Below, piece after piece: positions 8,070-16,477 of a stretch of DNA of 64,000 nucleotides (within the stretch, counting starts at the first letter, position 1; every line of letters begins with the position of its first letter). Where the stretch lies: assembly GCF_000275865.1 (NCBI RefSeq), contig NZ_CM001555.1, forward strand, positions 2,320,967-2,384,966, in the 5' to 3' direction. Made by a program: the position numbers and the translations under genes. The DNA is from Methanofollis liminatans DSM 4140. GTDB taxonomy: Archaea; Halobacteriota; Methanomicrobia; Methanomicrobiales; Methanofollaceae. The notes under the pieces are model-generated. The model was not told where the DNA came from. It searched no databases and was given only the letters and a program-made list of their open reading frames with translations.

Positions 8070-8713
8070 CCGAGATGGAAGAGATGCACGCCCTCCCCGT
8101 CATCGGAGAGAACGCACCGGAGTTCGAGTGCGTCACCACGCACGGGCCGATGAAACTCTCAGACCTGCGCGGCAAATGGGTCGTGCTCTTCTCGCACCCG
8201 GCAGACTTCACGCCAGTCTGCACGACCGAGTTCATGGCGCTTGCACGCGCGAACGAGGAACTCGAGGCCATGAACGTGCGGCTGATCGGCCTCTCCATCG
8301 ACAGCGTCCACTCCCACCTCGCCTGGGTCAGGAGCATCGAGGAGAAGATGGGCGTGAAGATCCCCTTCCCGATCATCGCCGACCTCGACATGGGGGTCGC
8401 AAAGAAGTTCGGGATGATCCACCCGGGAACAAGCAGCACATCGACGATCCGCACGGTCTTCTTCATCGATCCCGAGGGGAAGATGCGGGCGATGCTCTAT
8501 TACCCGATGACAAACGGGCGCTACATCCCGGAGATCATCAGGCTGATCAAGGCCCTGCAGGTGACCGACCAGTTCAAGGTTTCGACGCCGGCAAACTGGC
8601 AGCCCGGCGACCAGGTCGTCGTGCCTCCGCCAAAGACGGCCGAGGAGATGGAGCGGCGCAAGGGCGAGGGTTACGACTGCAAGGACTGGTACCTCTGCTT
8701 CAAGCAGATCTGA
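8066..8713 (+). CDS. Peroxiredoxin, archaeal Prx6-like with three cysteines
   Basis: A 215-aa thiol peroxidase. The active-site segment HPADFTPVCTTEF places the peroxidatic cysteine at residue 52. The C-terminal arm GYDCKDWYLCFKQI holds Cys205 and Cys211, the arrangement of archaeal Prx6-type enzymes that form intramolecular disulfides. It reduces peroxides in the cytoplasm. The GTG at 8066 overlaps the AhpD-like stop (GTGA); ATG 8075 is an alternative with better spacing from GGGGA. The thioredoxin reductase at 2819 is a plausible reductant system (inference). Confidence 0.95.
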   Translation: MTEMEEMHALPVIGENAPEFECVTTHGPMKLSDLRGKWVVLFSHPADFTPVCTTEFMALARANEELEAMNVRLIGLSIDSVHSHLAWVRSIEEKMGVKIPFPIIADLDMGVAKKFGMIHPGTSSTSTIRTVFFIDPEGKMRAMLYYPMTNGRYIPEIIRLIKALQVTDQFKVSTPANWQPGDQVVVPPPKTAEEMERRKGEGYDCKDWYLCFKQI

Positions 8714-8814
8714 TCCTCTTTTTATGGGGCGGGAGTTCCCCGCTCCCCTGCCAGTGGTACCTGAACAGGCGCGTTTAAGACGCCGGAGAGTCACAGGTAG
8801 TATATAGAAGAGTC

Positions 8815-11268
8815 ATGGCAGTGATTTCCGTGCTCTGTCTCAGCGCGTCGCGTGAGGGAGAGCCAGGACCGGCAGGAGATGAGGAAATCGTCGTTACGAC
8901 GGCAGACACCCTCGAAGATCTCCTCAACCTGGCGGCATCCCGCCCCTTCGACGTCGTGATGATCCCGGCCGATCTCGCTCTCACACCGGTTTTAAACCTC
9001 CTCGAGGCTCCCGGCGGCGCCCCACCCCTGGTGGTCGCCTCTTCGGAAAAGGGCACCTTTATTATTGATTTCAGAGCCCATGACAGAAGCGAAGGGGGCA
9101 TTGCCCCGACCGTCAGGGAAGCGTACCGGGCGCGCATGGCAGAACGAGATCTGCAGGAGCGGGAGAGGCAACTCTCGACCCTCCTGAGCAACCTGCCGGG
9201 AATGGCCTACCGCTGCGATAACGGCCCGGACTATACGATGACGTTCGTGAGCGAAGGGTGTTTCGACCTCCTGGGCTATGCCCCCGGCGATCTCGTCGGG
9301 AGCCGGACTGTGGCATACGGCGACCTGATCCACCCGGACGACCGGGCGATGGTCTGGGAGGAGATCCAGAAGGCGCTCAAGGAACGCGGGGCCTTCAGGA
9401 TCACCTACCGGATCAGGAAGGCCTCGGGAGACGAGCGCTGGGTCTGGGAACAGGGGAGAGGGATCTTCGCCCGGGACGGCAGCCTCCTTTCCCTCGAAGG
9501 CTTCATCGCCGACGTCACCTATCTGGTGCTGACGACCGAGCAGCTCAGGAGACGGGAACTCGAGGAGAAGGCGATCCTGGACAACATCCCTGACATCGCC
9601 TGGCTCAAGGACGGGGACGGCCGTTACATCGCCGTGAACAGGGCATTTGAACAGGCCGCCGGGAAAACGGCCGACGAACTCGTCGGACGGACAGACCGGG
9701 AGATCTGGCCAGGTTACATTGCAGAGCGCTATATGAGCGAGGACCGGGAGGTGATCGCCTCGGGAAAGAGGGCGTTGTTCATCGAACCATTCGTCAGGGG
9801 CGACGGCCTTGAAATCCTGGTCGAGACGGTGAAGACCCCGATCTACGACCACAACGGCAGGGCGGCCGGGACCGCCGGCATCTGCCGGGACATCACCGCA
9901 CGGCGCGCGATGGAGGAGGCGCTGAGGAAGAGCGAGGAGCGTCACCGCATATTCCTCCAGAATTTTCCAGGGATCGCCTTCAAGGCCGATCCCGGCCTTC
10001 ACCCTCTCTGGCTCTCGGGCAATGTTGAGGGGATCACCGGCTATACCGCCGACGAGATCGTCAGCGCGTGGGTGGGGGTCGACAATTACCTTCACCCGGG
10101 CGATCTAGAGTCCGGCAGGGAGTTTCTGGAGGAGATCCTCACGAGCGGAAAGGAGAGCGCCGCCGACTTCAGGATCGTCAGAAAGGACGGTGCGATCAGG
10201 TGGGGGCACATCCGCGCACAGGCGGTCAGGGACGCGGAGGGGAGGGAGACCAGCATACAGGGGGCGATCTTCGACGTCACCGAACAGAAAGAGGCGGTGG
10301 CGAAGATCCGCGATCTTGCAAAGTTCCCTGAGGAGAACCCCGGGCCGGTGATGCGGATCAGCCGGGGCGGAAGGATCCTCTACGCAAACGGGGCAAGCAG
10401 GGACCTTCTGAAGACCTGGGGAACGGAAGAAGGGGGCGTTCTTCCGGAGACCTGGCGGGAGGTGGTCGCCAGTTCGCTCTCATCGGAGCGGATAAAGAGG
10501 CGGGATGTCGCCGTGGACGGCTCGGACTTCACCATCACCTGCGTCCCGGTGGCGGGTGCGGACTATGCCAACCTCTACGGGATCGAGATCACCGAGCGGA
10601 AGGTAATGGAGATCGCCGTGCAGGACGCGAACAGGAAGCTCAACCTCCTCAACAGCATCATCCGCCACGACATGCTCAACCAGATCACCGTCCTCCAGGG
10701 ATACATCGACCTGACCAGACAGTCAGGAGAGGGAGGGCCGCATCTCGGTCGGATCGCCGATGCGACCGAGCGTATCCGGCGCCAGGTGGAGTTCACCCGG
10801 GACTACCAGGAGCTCGGCGTCAAAGGGCCGATCTGGCAGGATGCATGCGCCGCGATGAAGAAAGCCTTCGCCTCTCTCTCCCCGCCGGGGATCAGCCTCG
10901 ATTGTACAATCGGTCCCGGCCTTGAGGTGCTCGCCGACCCCCTCCTCGGGCGGGTCTTTTACAACCTGGTGGAAAACACCGTGCGCCACGGCACAGGGGC
11001 GCAGACGATCAGGTTCTCGGCCGAAGCTTCGAGTGGCGGCATCTCCCTCGTCTACGAGGACGACGGCCAGGGCATTCCCGGGGAGAAAAAAAATAGACTC
11101 TTCAAATGGCCTTCAGGAAAAAATAATGGCCTCGGCCTCGCACTCTCCGCGGAGATCCTCTCCCTGACCGGGCTCTCGATCAGGGAGGAGGGGGCGCCGG
11201 GCCAGGGCGTCCGCTTTGTGATCTCGGTCCCGCCCTCACGGTTCAGGTACCGGGAAGAACCCTCCTGA
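8815..11268 (+). CDS. Multi-PAS sensor histidine kinase with degenerate receiver
   Basis: An 817-aa protein without clear membrane helices. Residues 1-100 resemble a response-regulator fold, but the usual phosphoacceptor strand reads FDVVMIPADLA, with no Asp in the acceptor position. PAS/PAC units follow at roughly 125-245, 250-365, 380-500 and a shorter one at about 505-600. The phosphoacceptor helix reads IIRHDMLNQI (His near 620), and the ATPase domain shows LVENTVRHG, EDDGQGIP and GLGLALS. It probably senses a cytosolic signal through PAS domains. No dedicated response regulator is adjacent. Its kinase core resembles that of the receiver-PAS-kinase at 55068, so the two are paralogues. GTTTAAGA at 8773-8780 may be the TATA box. 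Confidence 0.9.
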   Translation: MAVISVLCLSASREGEPGPAGDEEIVVTTADTLEDLLNLAASRPFDVVMIPADLALTPVLNLLEAPGGAPPLVVASSEKGTFIIDFRAHDRSEGGIAPTVREAYRARMAERDLQERERQLSTLLSNLPGMAYRCDNGPDYTMTFVSEGCFDLLGYAPGDLVGSRTVAYGDLIHPDDRAMVWEEIQKALKERGAFRITYRIRKASGDERWVWEQGRGIFARDGSLLSLEGFIADVTYLVLTTEQLRRRELEEKAILDNIPDIAWLKDGDGRYIAVNRAFEQAAGKTADELVGRTDREIWPGYIAERYMSEDREVIASGKRALFIEPFVRGDGLEILVETVKTPIYDHNGRAAGTAGICRDITARRAMEEALRKSEERHRIFLQNFPGIAFKADPGLHPLWLSGNVEGITGYTADEIVSAWVGVDNYLHPGDLESGREFLEEILTSGKESAADFRIVRKDGAIRWGHIRAQAVRDAEGRETSIQGAIFDVTEQKEAVAKIRDLAKFPEENPGPVMRISRGGRILYANGASRDLLKTWGTEEGGVLPETWREVVASSLSSERIKRRDVAVDGSDFTITCVPVAGADYANLYGIEITERKVMEIAVQDANRKLNLLNSIIRHDMLNQITVLQGYIDLTRQSGEGGPHLGRIADATERIRRQVEFTRDYQELGVKGPIWQDACAAMKKAFASLSPPGISLDCTIGPGLEVLADPLLGRVFYNLVENTVRHGTGAQTIRFSAEASSGGISLVYEDDGQGIPGEKKNRLFKWPSGKNNGLGLALSAEILSLTGLSIREEGAPGQGVRFVISVPPSRFRYREEPS

Positions 11269-11277
11269 CTGCCAACC

Positions 11278-11284
11278 TTTTTTT
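11278..11284 (+). terminator. Oligo-T terminator after the PAS kinase
   Basis: A run of seven T residues begins nine bases after the kinase stop codon, the usual archaeal oligo-dT termination signal. It is followed by the ribosome-binding site of the next gene, so termination may be partial. Confidence 0.5.
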
Positions 11285-11308
11285 CCCGGCAGGGAGATAG
11301 GAGAAACG

Positions 11309-11926
11309 ATGCCACTCCATGTCCTCGCCATTGCCGGAAGCCCCCGGCGGCACGGGAACTCAGAGACGCTTCTTGACCGGGTCATCGCCTCCATACGGGA
11401 GGAAGGCGTCGAGGTCGAGAAGGTCGCCCTCACCGAGGTGACGGTCAACCCCTGCAGGGGGTGTAATGCCTGCGAAAAACTGAACAAATGCGTGCAAAGG
11501 GACGATCTCGACTGGCTTGGGCCAAAACTTCTCGACGCAGACTGCGTGATCCTTGCCGCACCGATCTACTGCATGGGGATCTGCGCACAGGCGAAGGCGC
11601 TCATCGACCGTGCGCAGGTCTTCAGGTCGAGAAAATATGTTCTCAAACTTCCGGTGGTGCCGCCGGAGCGAAAAGGAAAGCGGCTCGGCGTTTTCCTCTC
11701 GACGGCCGGGCAGACGTGGGACTACGTCTTCGACGCCGCCGTCCCGAGCGTGAAATGCTTCTACCACGTGATGGAGATCAGGAACGCCGACATCTCGTAC
11801 CTGATGGTCAACGGCGTCGATCTTGCCGGGGAGATCGAGGCGCACCCGACGGCGAAGGCGGACGCCGCGGCCCTGGGAAAAGATCTGGTGAAAACGATGC
11901 GGGAGCGTTTTGGCGATGGCAATTAA
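11309..11926 (+). CDS. Iron-sulfur flavoprotein (ISF family)
   Basis: A 205-aa flavodoxin-fold protein. The FMN loop reads IAGSPRRHGNSETLL. The compact cluster motif NPCRGCNACEKLNKC (CX2CX2CX5C) binds a 4Fe-4S cluster in Methanosarcina ISF proteins. The second conserved block is AAPIYCMGICAQAKALIDR. Family members dimerise and move electrons, some reducing O2 or H2O2. It overlaps the next, paralogous gene by 11 bases, so the pair is translationally coupled and derives from a tandem duplication that has since diverged. Confidence 0.92.
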   Translation: MPLHVLAIAGSPRRHGNSETLLDRVIASIREEGVEVEKVALTEVTVNPCRGCNACEKLNKCVQRDDLDWLGPKLLDADCVILAAPIYCMGICAQAKALIDRAQVFRSRKYVLKLPVVPPERKGKRLGVFLSTAGQTWDYVFDAAVPSVKCFYHVMEIRNADISYLMVNGVDLAGEIEAHPTAKADAAALGKDLVKTMRERFGDGN

Positions 11927-12539
11927 GGTGCTCGGCATTTCAGGAAGCCCGCACCGGCACGGGAATACAGAGACCCTCCTGGATGCATTCCTCGCCGGGG
12001 CTGAAGGGTCCGGGGGCGAGGTCGAGAAGGTGGTGCTCCGCGACCTGCACTACTCGGCATGCCGGGGCTGCAACGCCTGCCACAAGACCGGGGCCTGTGT
12101 CGTAAAGGACGATCTCACCACCCTCTTCGAGAAGATCTTCGCCACCGACGTCCTGGCACTCGCCTCGCCGATCTACTCGATGGGGATCACCGCCGACCTC
12201 AAGGGGCTCATCGACCGGGCGCAATTCCTCTGGGCGCAGAAGTTCGTCCTAAAAAGCCTGTACTTCTCGACCGAGCACATCAAACAGCACAAGGGGGTGT
12301 TCATCTCGACGGCCGGGCAGAGCTGGGACCATGTCTTCGACACGGCCTATCCGATGGTGACCGCCTTTTTCAACGGCACGGGCTTTGAATATTACGACAA
12401 TATCATAGCAAACAACATGGACGAGTACGGCGGGATCAGGGGGCACCCCACCGCACTTACCGAAGCAGAAGAAAAAGGGGAGGAGGTCGTCCGGGAAGTC
12501 GCCTCCCTCCTCTCTACAGGAACATCAGAGCGCCGATGA
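11916..12539 (+). CDS. Iron-sulfur flavoprotein (ISF family), second copy
   Basis: A 207-aa paralogue of the preceding gene. It has the FMN loop GISGSPHRHGNTETLL, cluster motif SACRGCNACHKTGAC with the same CX2CX2CX5C spacing, and the ASPIYSMGITADLKGLIDR block. ATG 11916 lies inside the end of the upstream gene; a TTG two codons earlier is a less likely start. Its 3' end overlaps the convergent metalloprotease gene by 26 bases. The role is probably electron transfer or oxygen/peroxide detoxification; the partner is unknown. Confidence 0.92.
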   Translation: MAIKVLGISGSPHRHGNTETLLDAFLAGAEGSGGEVEKVVLRDLHYSACRGCNACHKTGACVVKDDLTTLFEKIFATDVLALASPIYSMGITADLKGLIDRAQFLWAQKFVLKSLYFSTEHIKQHKGVFISTAGQSWDHVFDTAYPMVTAFFNGTGFEYYDNIIANNMDEYGGIRGHPTALTEAEEKGEEVVREVASLLSTGTSERR

Positions 12540-13116
12540 GGGCGCCGAGCGAGGCGACGAAGAGGACGGCGAAGACGGCGGGGTTCCATGCAAGGACCTT
12601 TTTACCGTCGAGCACGCTCACCGGGAGCATGTTGAAGGTGGCGATCATCGCATTGATCTGGACGCCCATCAGCCCGATCAGCAGGAGGATGTACTCCCCG
12701 AAGATCCCTCCCGCAAGGAAGAGCGCGTAGAAGACGGCGCAGAGGGCGAGGTTCGTGACCGGCCCGGCGGCCGAGATGATCCCGCTCTCGCGCTTCGTCG
12801 TGGAGCCGTAGATGACGGTGGCCCCGGGGGCGGCAAAGACGACGCCGGCGAGGGCGGCCAGGATCACCGCCACAATGAGCATCGTGTTGTCCTTCCGAAA
12901 CTCGGCCCAGTAGCCGAAGTGCATGGCGGCGAACTTGTGGGCGAGTTCGTGGAGGACGAAACCGACGCCGACCGTCAGGAGGGAGACGGCAAAGAAGAGC
13001 ACGAATGCACCCGGATTGATAGTGCCCCTGACATAGAGAAGGCTGAATGCAACGGCGATGGCGACCCATGCGATCAGCAGGTCGCGCCGTTCGCGCTGCG
13101 GGATTCTCTCAAGCAT
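12514..13116 (-). CDS. M50-type membrane metalloprotease (site-2 protease-like)
   Basis: A 200-aa protein with about five to six hydrophobic segments. The zinc-binding HELAHKFAA motif lies within a helix near residue 55, and LPVSVLDGKKVLAWN near residue 165 corresponds to the LDG motif that supplies the third zinc ligand. These are the two signatures of site-2 proteases, which cleave peptide bonds inside the membrane. No PDZ or CBS domain is attached. It is divergent from chorismate mutase and tail-to-tail with the flavoprotein gene. The substrate is unknown. Confidence 0.9.
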   Translation of the reverse strand: MLERIPQRERRDLLIAWVAIAVAFSLLYVRGTINPGAFVLFFAVSLLTVGVGFVLHELAHKFAAMHFGYWAEFRKDNTMLIVAVILAALAGVVFAAPGATVIYGSTTKRESGIISAAGPVTNLALCAVFYALFLAGGIFGEYILLLIGLMGVQINAMIATFNMLPVSVLDGKKVLAWNPAVFAVLFVASLGALIGALMFL

Positions 13117-13193
13117 ATAAAAAGATTGGCTGGCCGGGGTATTATCCTTGTTGGGGCGGCACCGTTTTTATCCAGGCGTGCCGATCTTTTCCC

Positions 13194-13478
13194 ATGACAA
13201 TCGAGGAGATCAGGAACGAGATCGACCTGCTGGACAGCAGGATCATCAGTCTCATCGCCGAGCGGCAGGCGATTGCAGGCAGGATGGCCCATGAAAAGTA
13301 TCTTGCCGGGCTGCCGGTCAGGGACGAGGGGCGGCGCGAGGCCCTCCTTGACCGGGTCTTCAACGAGGCGGTGGAGCAGAACATCGACCCGGTGATGGTC
13401 AGGCGGATCTTCGAGATCCTGATGGATATGAGCGAGGAGCGGCAGCACGAGTGCATCGGGGAGGGAAACCTCCCCTGA
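13194..13478 (+). CDS. Chorismate mutase, stand-alone AroQ type
   Basis: A 94-aa helical protein. The AroQ helix-1 pattern is clear (IEEIRNEIDLLDSRIISLIAER), followed by the catalytic-region KYLAGLPVRDEGRR and a C-terminal helix with MVRRIFEILMDMS. It converts chorismate to prephenate, the substrate for both TyrA and PheA encoded at 20.9-22.6 kb. It is not fused to either enzyme and lies about 4 kb from the operon on the other strand. A TATA-like GTTTTTATC precedes it. ATG 13194 fits the family N-terminus. Confidence 0.92.
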   Translation: MTIEEIRNEIDLLDSRIISLIAERQAIAGRMAHEKYLAGLPVRDEGRREALLDRVFNEAVEQNIDPVMVRRIFEILMDMSEERQHECIGEGNLP

Positions 13479-13482
13479 GGAT

Positions 13483-16062
13483 TCACTCTGTCCCACGCAG
13501 ATAGGACGAGGCGGTGATCCCGCCGAGCGAACGTTTTTTTGCCTCCTCTTTGAGGTGGGAGAGAAGAGCACCCTCCCCCGCCCGCCCGATTCCAGAAAGG
13601 GCCTCGCGATAGATCGCCGTCATGTCCCCGGCATAGGCGGCCCCGCGGCCGCGGGCGTCCACGGCGACGCCGCCGACACCGGCGGCGAGGATCGCCGGGA
13701 GGTGGTCGATCAGGCAGGTCTCGACGGCGTTGCCGATATGCGCCCTGCACTCCCGGTCAGTCCGCACCGGAAAGACCCGGCCGCGGCCGTCCCGCAGGGC
13801 CCATGCATCGCCGCTGCAGCCCGCAGGGCAGCCGACGGCGGTAGCCGGGGGGCAGTCCTCGGTGACCATTGCTTCGGTCGTCCCCTGCACGAGGATCTCC
13901 ATCGCGGGGGAACCGGGGGGAAGGCGGGCGATGAGGCCCAGGATATCCGCCCCTGAGACCTCGGGAGAGAGGGTGAGCGTGGCAAAGCCGGTGTGGCTGA
14001 GGGCGGCGAGGTGGTTCCAGACGTTCAGCCCGGCCCCACCGAAGATCGGCAGGGAGGGCGAACGCCCCCTGACGGCGCCGGCGCAGCCGTGACCTGAGAC
14101 CATCACCCCGGCGATGCCGGGCGTATCGAGCAGGGGCAGGGCGGCGTCGAGGAAGGAGCGACGCGCGATCCCGGGCCACACCCATACGAGGTGAATGCGA
14201 CCGGCAGTTTTTGCCGCGTGAGAGAGAACCTCTCCCGTGCATTCGACCGGCTCGAAATAGATGCGATCGGCGCCGGCGGCGCCGGCGGCCCCGACCCCTT
14301 CGACGGTGTCGGTATAGACGGAGAGTGTCGGGGTGACGGGTGACGGTCGCGCCCCTTCCGCGGCGATCTCAGGGAGCGCCCCCTCATACCGCCGCCGGGC
14401 TGCGTCGAGGGCATCGGGCGATGGGCGGGCCGCCGCCCGAAGAGCCTCTTCGGCCGCTTCGAAGAGGCCCCTCCTGAGGGCGTTCAGGTAGGACGGGGGG
14501 GCGAAGAGCCCGCCGGGATAGTGCAGGGCGAGGTCCCCGATGAAAAACTGGGTGCCGCCGCTCTTTCGCAGGTGGTCGGCGATATCGGCGGCGGCGAGCG
14601 GACGGGTGCGGGCCGGCCCCATCGGGGCAGGGGCGCGCACCTGCACCCGGACGGGGGCGCGGCGCGGCGGGGTGCAGACGGCCTCGATCACCGGCGTGCC
14701 GTCCTCTTCCCATCTCACCTCCGCGTCGATCCGCACCGCCTGCCGCCCCAGCCTGATCGTCTCCGCGGCCCGCTCTTCGAGAGAGGCGGACCTGGTGATC
14801 GAGACAACGGCGCCCACCGTCGCCGCTTCAGGAGTCCTCAAACGGATCAGGCCGTCACGGACCCTCGGGGTGCCGCGGACCACAAGCCCGAAGGATCCTT
14901 CGGGCGAGGTGACGGCAAGGCCGTCGCCGTTGCCGGGGACGAGCGGGCCGTCGAGGGCGACCGTCGCCTCCATCAGACTGTGCGAGAACGCCGTCACCTT
15001 CCCGACGGCCACCCCACGGTTGTCAGGGCGCTCCGGGCCGATCACATCGCGGTGCCTGACGCCCGAGAGGTAACCGGTGGTAAAGCCGCGGGTGAAGGCG
15101 AGGGCAAGGTCCAGTTCGTCCCGGGCCGAGGGGACGAAACGCCCCTCAGAAATCGCGTCCAGGGCCCGGCGGTAGATCCCGGTGACGGCGGCCACATAGG
15201 TCGGAGACTTCATCCGCCCCTCGATCTTCAGGGAGGCGACCGGCGCCCTGACGACCCGGTCCAGGACCGGGTAGAGGCAGAGGTCCTTTGTGGAGAGGGG
15301 GTAGGGGCCGGCGCCCCGGACCGGGCGCAGATCAGTCGGACGGCCGTAACGGTCGGCCGCACCCCGCAGCAGGACGTAGGGCTTGCGGCAGGGCTGAGCG
15401 CAGGCACCCCGGTTCCCGCTCCGTCCCCCGATCAGGGACGAGAGGAGGCACTGGCCGGAGTAGGCATAGCAGAGAGCGCCGTGGAGAAAGACTTCCAGTT
15501 CAACGCCGGTCTCCTCGACCACCGGCCGCATCCCCTCGATCTCCTCGAGGCCGAGTTCGCGGGCGAGCACCACGCGGCCGATCCCCTGCGCCGCCGCCCA
15601 CCGCACCCCCTCAGCAGAGGTGAGCGTCATCTGGGTCGAGGCGTGGACGGCAAGGTCCGGGACGATCCGGCGGGCGAGGGCGAGCACACCGGTGTCCTGG
15701 ACGAGGACGGCGTCGACACCGATCTCGTAGAGGAAGAGGAAATACGCTGCAACCGCCGGGAGTTCGGTGTCGTGGACCAGGGTGTTGAGGGTCACGTGCA
15801 CCGCCACGCCGCGGGCATGGGCGTAGTCCACCGCCTCTTTCAGTGCGGCGTCGTCAAAGTTCGCCGCGTACCGCCGCGCCGAGAAACGCGTGCCGCCGAG
15901 GTACACCGCATCGGCTCCGGCCGCCACGGCAGCGACAAGCGCCTCCATCGAGCCCGCGGGCGCGAGGAGTTCAGGGATCTCTGAGAATTTCGTGGGGAAG
16001 TATGGGGGCGGCGCGGTTATAGCCCTTTCAGGCGGCTGCGGGCAACCTATATCGGCCCCCAA
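13483..16062 (-). CDS. U32 family peptidase (RlhA/collagenase-like), start uncertain
   Basis: A protein of about 860 aa. The N-terminal U32 domain begins with IPELLAPAGSMEALVAAV and AGADAVYLGG, and holds the U32 signature around HGALCYAYSGQCLLSSLIGG with GACAQPCR. A DUF3656-like region and a further barrel-like part follow, ending about residue 860. Members of this family modify RNA (E. coli RlhA hydroxylates 23S rRNA) or act as peptidases, so the function here is not settled. The conserved IPELLAPAG strand has no ATG, GTG or TTG just before it. The nearest in-frame candidates are TTG 16062, 16068 and 16074, then ATG 16185 inside the divergent gene. ATG 15948 would cut the conserved strand. 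I used TTG 16062. Confidence 0.85.
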   Translation of the reverse strand: MGADIGCPQPPERAITAPPPYFPTKFSEIPELLAPAGSMEALVAAVAAGADAVYLGGTRFSARRYAANFDDAALKEAVDYAHARGVAVHVTLNTLVHDTELPAVAAYFLFLYEIGVDAVLVQDTGVLALARRIVPDLAVHASTQMTLTSAEGVRWAAAQGIGRVVLARELGLEEIEGMRPVVEETGVELEVFLHGALCYAYSGQCLLSSLIGGRSGNRGACAQPCRKPYVLLRGAADRYGRPTDLRPVRGAGPYPLSTKDLCLYPVLDRVVRAPVASLKIEGRMKSPTYVAAVTGIYRRALDAISEGRFVPSARDELDLALAFTRGFTTGYLSGVRHRDVIGPERPDNRGVAVGKVTAFSHSLMEATVALDGPLVPGNGDGLAVTSPEGSFGLVVRGTPRVRDGLIRLRTPEAATVGAVVSITRSASLEERAAETIRLGRQAVRIDAEVRWEEDGTPVIEAVCTPPRRAPVRVQVRAPAPMGPARTRPLAAADIADHLRKSGGTQFFIGDLALHYPGGLFAPPSYLNALRRGLFEAAEEALRAAARPSPDALDAARRRYEGALPEIAAEGARPSPVTPTLSVYTDTVEGVGAAGAAGADRIYFEPVECTGEVLSHAAKTAGRIHLVWVWPGIARRSFLDAALPLLDTPGIAGVMVSGHGCAGAVRGRSPSLPIFGGAGLNVWNHLAALSHTGFATLTLSPEVSGADILGLIARLPPGSPAMEILVQGTTEAMVTEDCPPATAVGCPAGCSGDAWALRDGRGRVFPVRTDRECRAHIGNAVETCLIDHLPAILAAGVGGVAVDARGRGAAYAGDMTAIYREALSGIGRAGEGALLSHLKEEAKKRSLGGITASSYLRGTE

Positions 16063-16083
16063 ACGCAATATCAACCAGATATC

Positions 16084-16425
16084 ATGACCGGAATCACCGA
16101 ATACCTCAGAGAGATCCAGCAAACGAATAAAGATGTGGCAGCGTTCGACCCCGCGCTCTGGAATGCCTTTGCAGGATTTGCGCATGAGGCCTCAAAAGAG
16201 GGCGCCCTGCCGGAGAAGTACAAAGAGATTCTCGGTGTCGCCCTCGCGGTCTCCGAACACTGCCCGTTTTGCATCTCCATCCACGCAAAGGCGGCGATCG
16301 AGGCCGGGGCAACGCGGCAGGAGATCATGGAAGGCGGGTTCATGGCGGTCCTGATGGGCGGCGGACCGTCGATGGCCTATCTCAGGTATGTGATCGACGC
16401 CTGCGACGAGTTCGGCGCCGAATAA
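16084..16425 (+). CDS. Carboxymuconolactone decarboxylase/AhpD-like protein with CPFC
   Basis: A 113-aa AhpD-family protein. The redox motif SEHCPFCISIHAKAA has the CXXC pair plus the downstream His of AhpD alkylhydroperoxidases, followed by GATRQEIMEGG. It probably has disulfide-reductase or peroxidase activity. A TATA-like CCTATATC at 16046-16053 lies about 30 bases before ATG 16084. It is divergent from the U32 gene and about 50 bases upstream of aroD. It differs from the family member at 7725-8069, which lacks both cysteines. Confidence 0.9.
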   Translation: MTGITEYLREIQQTNKDVAAFDPALWNAFAGFAHEASKEGALPEKYKEILGVALAVSEHCPFCISIHAKAAIEAGATRQEIMEGGFMAVLMGGGPSMAYLRYVIDACDEFGAE

Positions 16426-16477
16426 TCTGTCATGCAGGGACAGGCATATAACCCGTGAGTGTCTGATACCTGAGCAT

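Noticed and set aside
8727-8750. GC-rich inverted sequence after the peroxiredoxin as an intrinsic hairpin terminator
   Set aside because: Arms pair only over about five bases, and the T-run precedes rather than follows the hairpin; archaeal termination would rest on the T-tract alone.
14521-15984. Long open frame (487 codons) on the plus strand opposite the U32 gene
   Set aside because: It is antisense to a well-supported protein, has repetitive Arg/Gly/Asp composition typical of GC-rich shadow frames and no recognisable domain.
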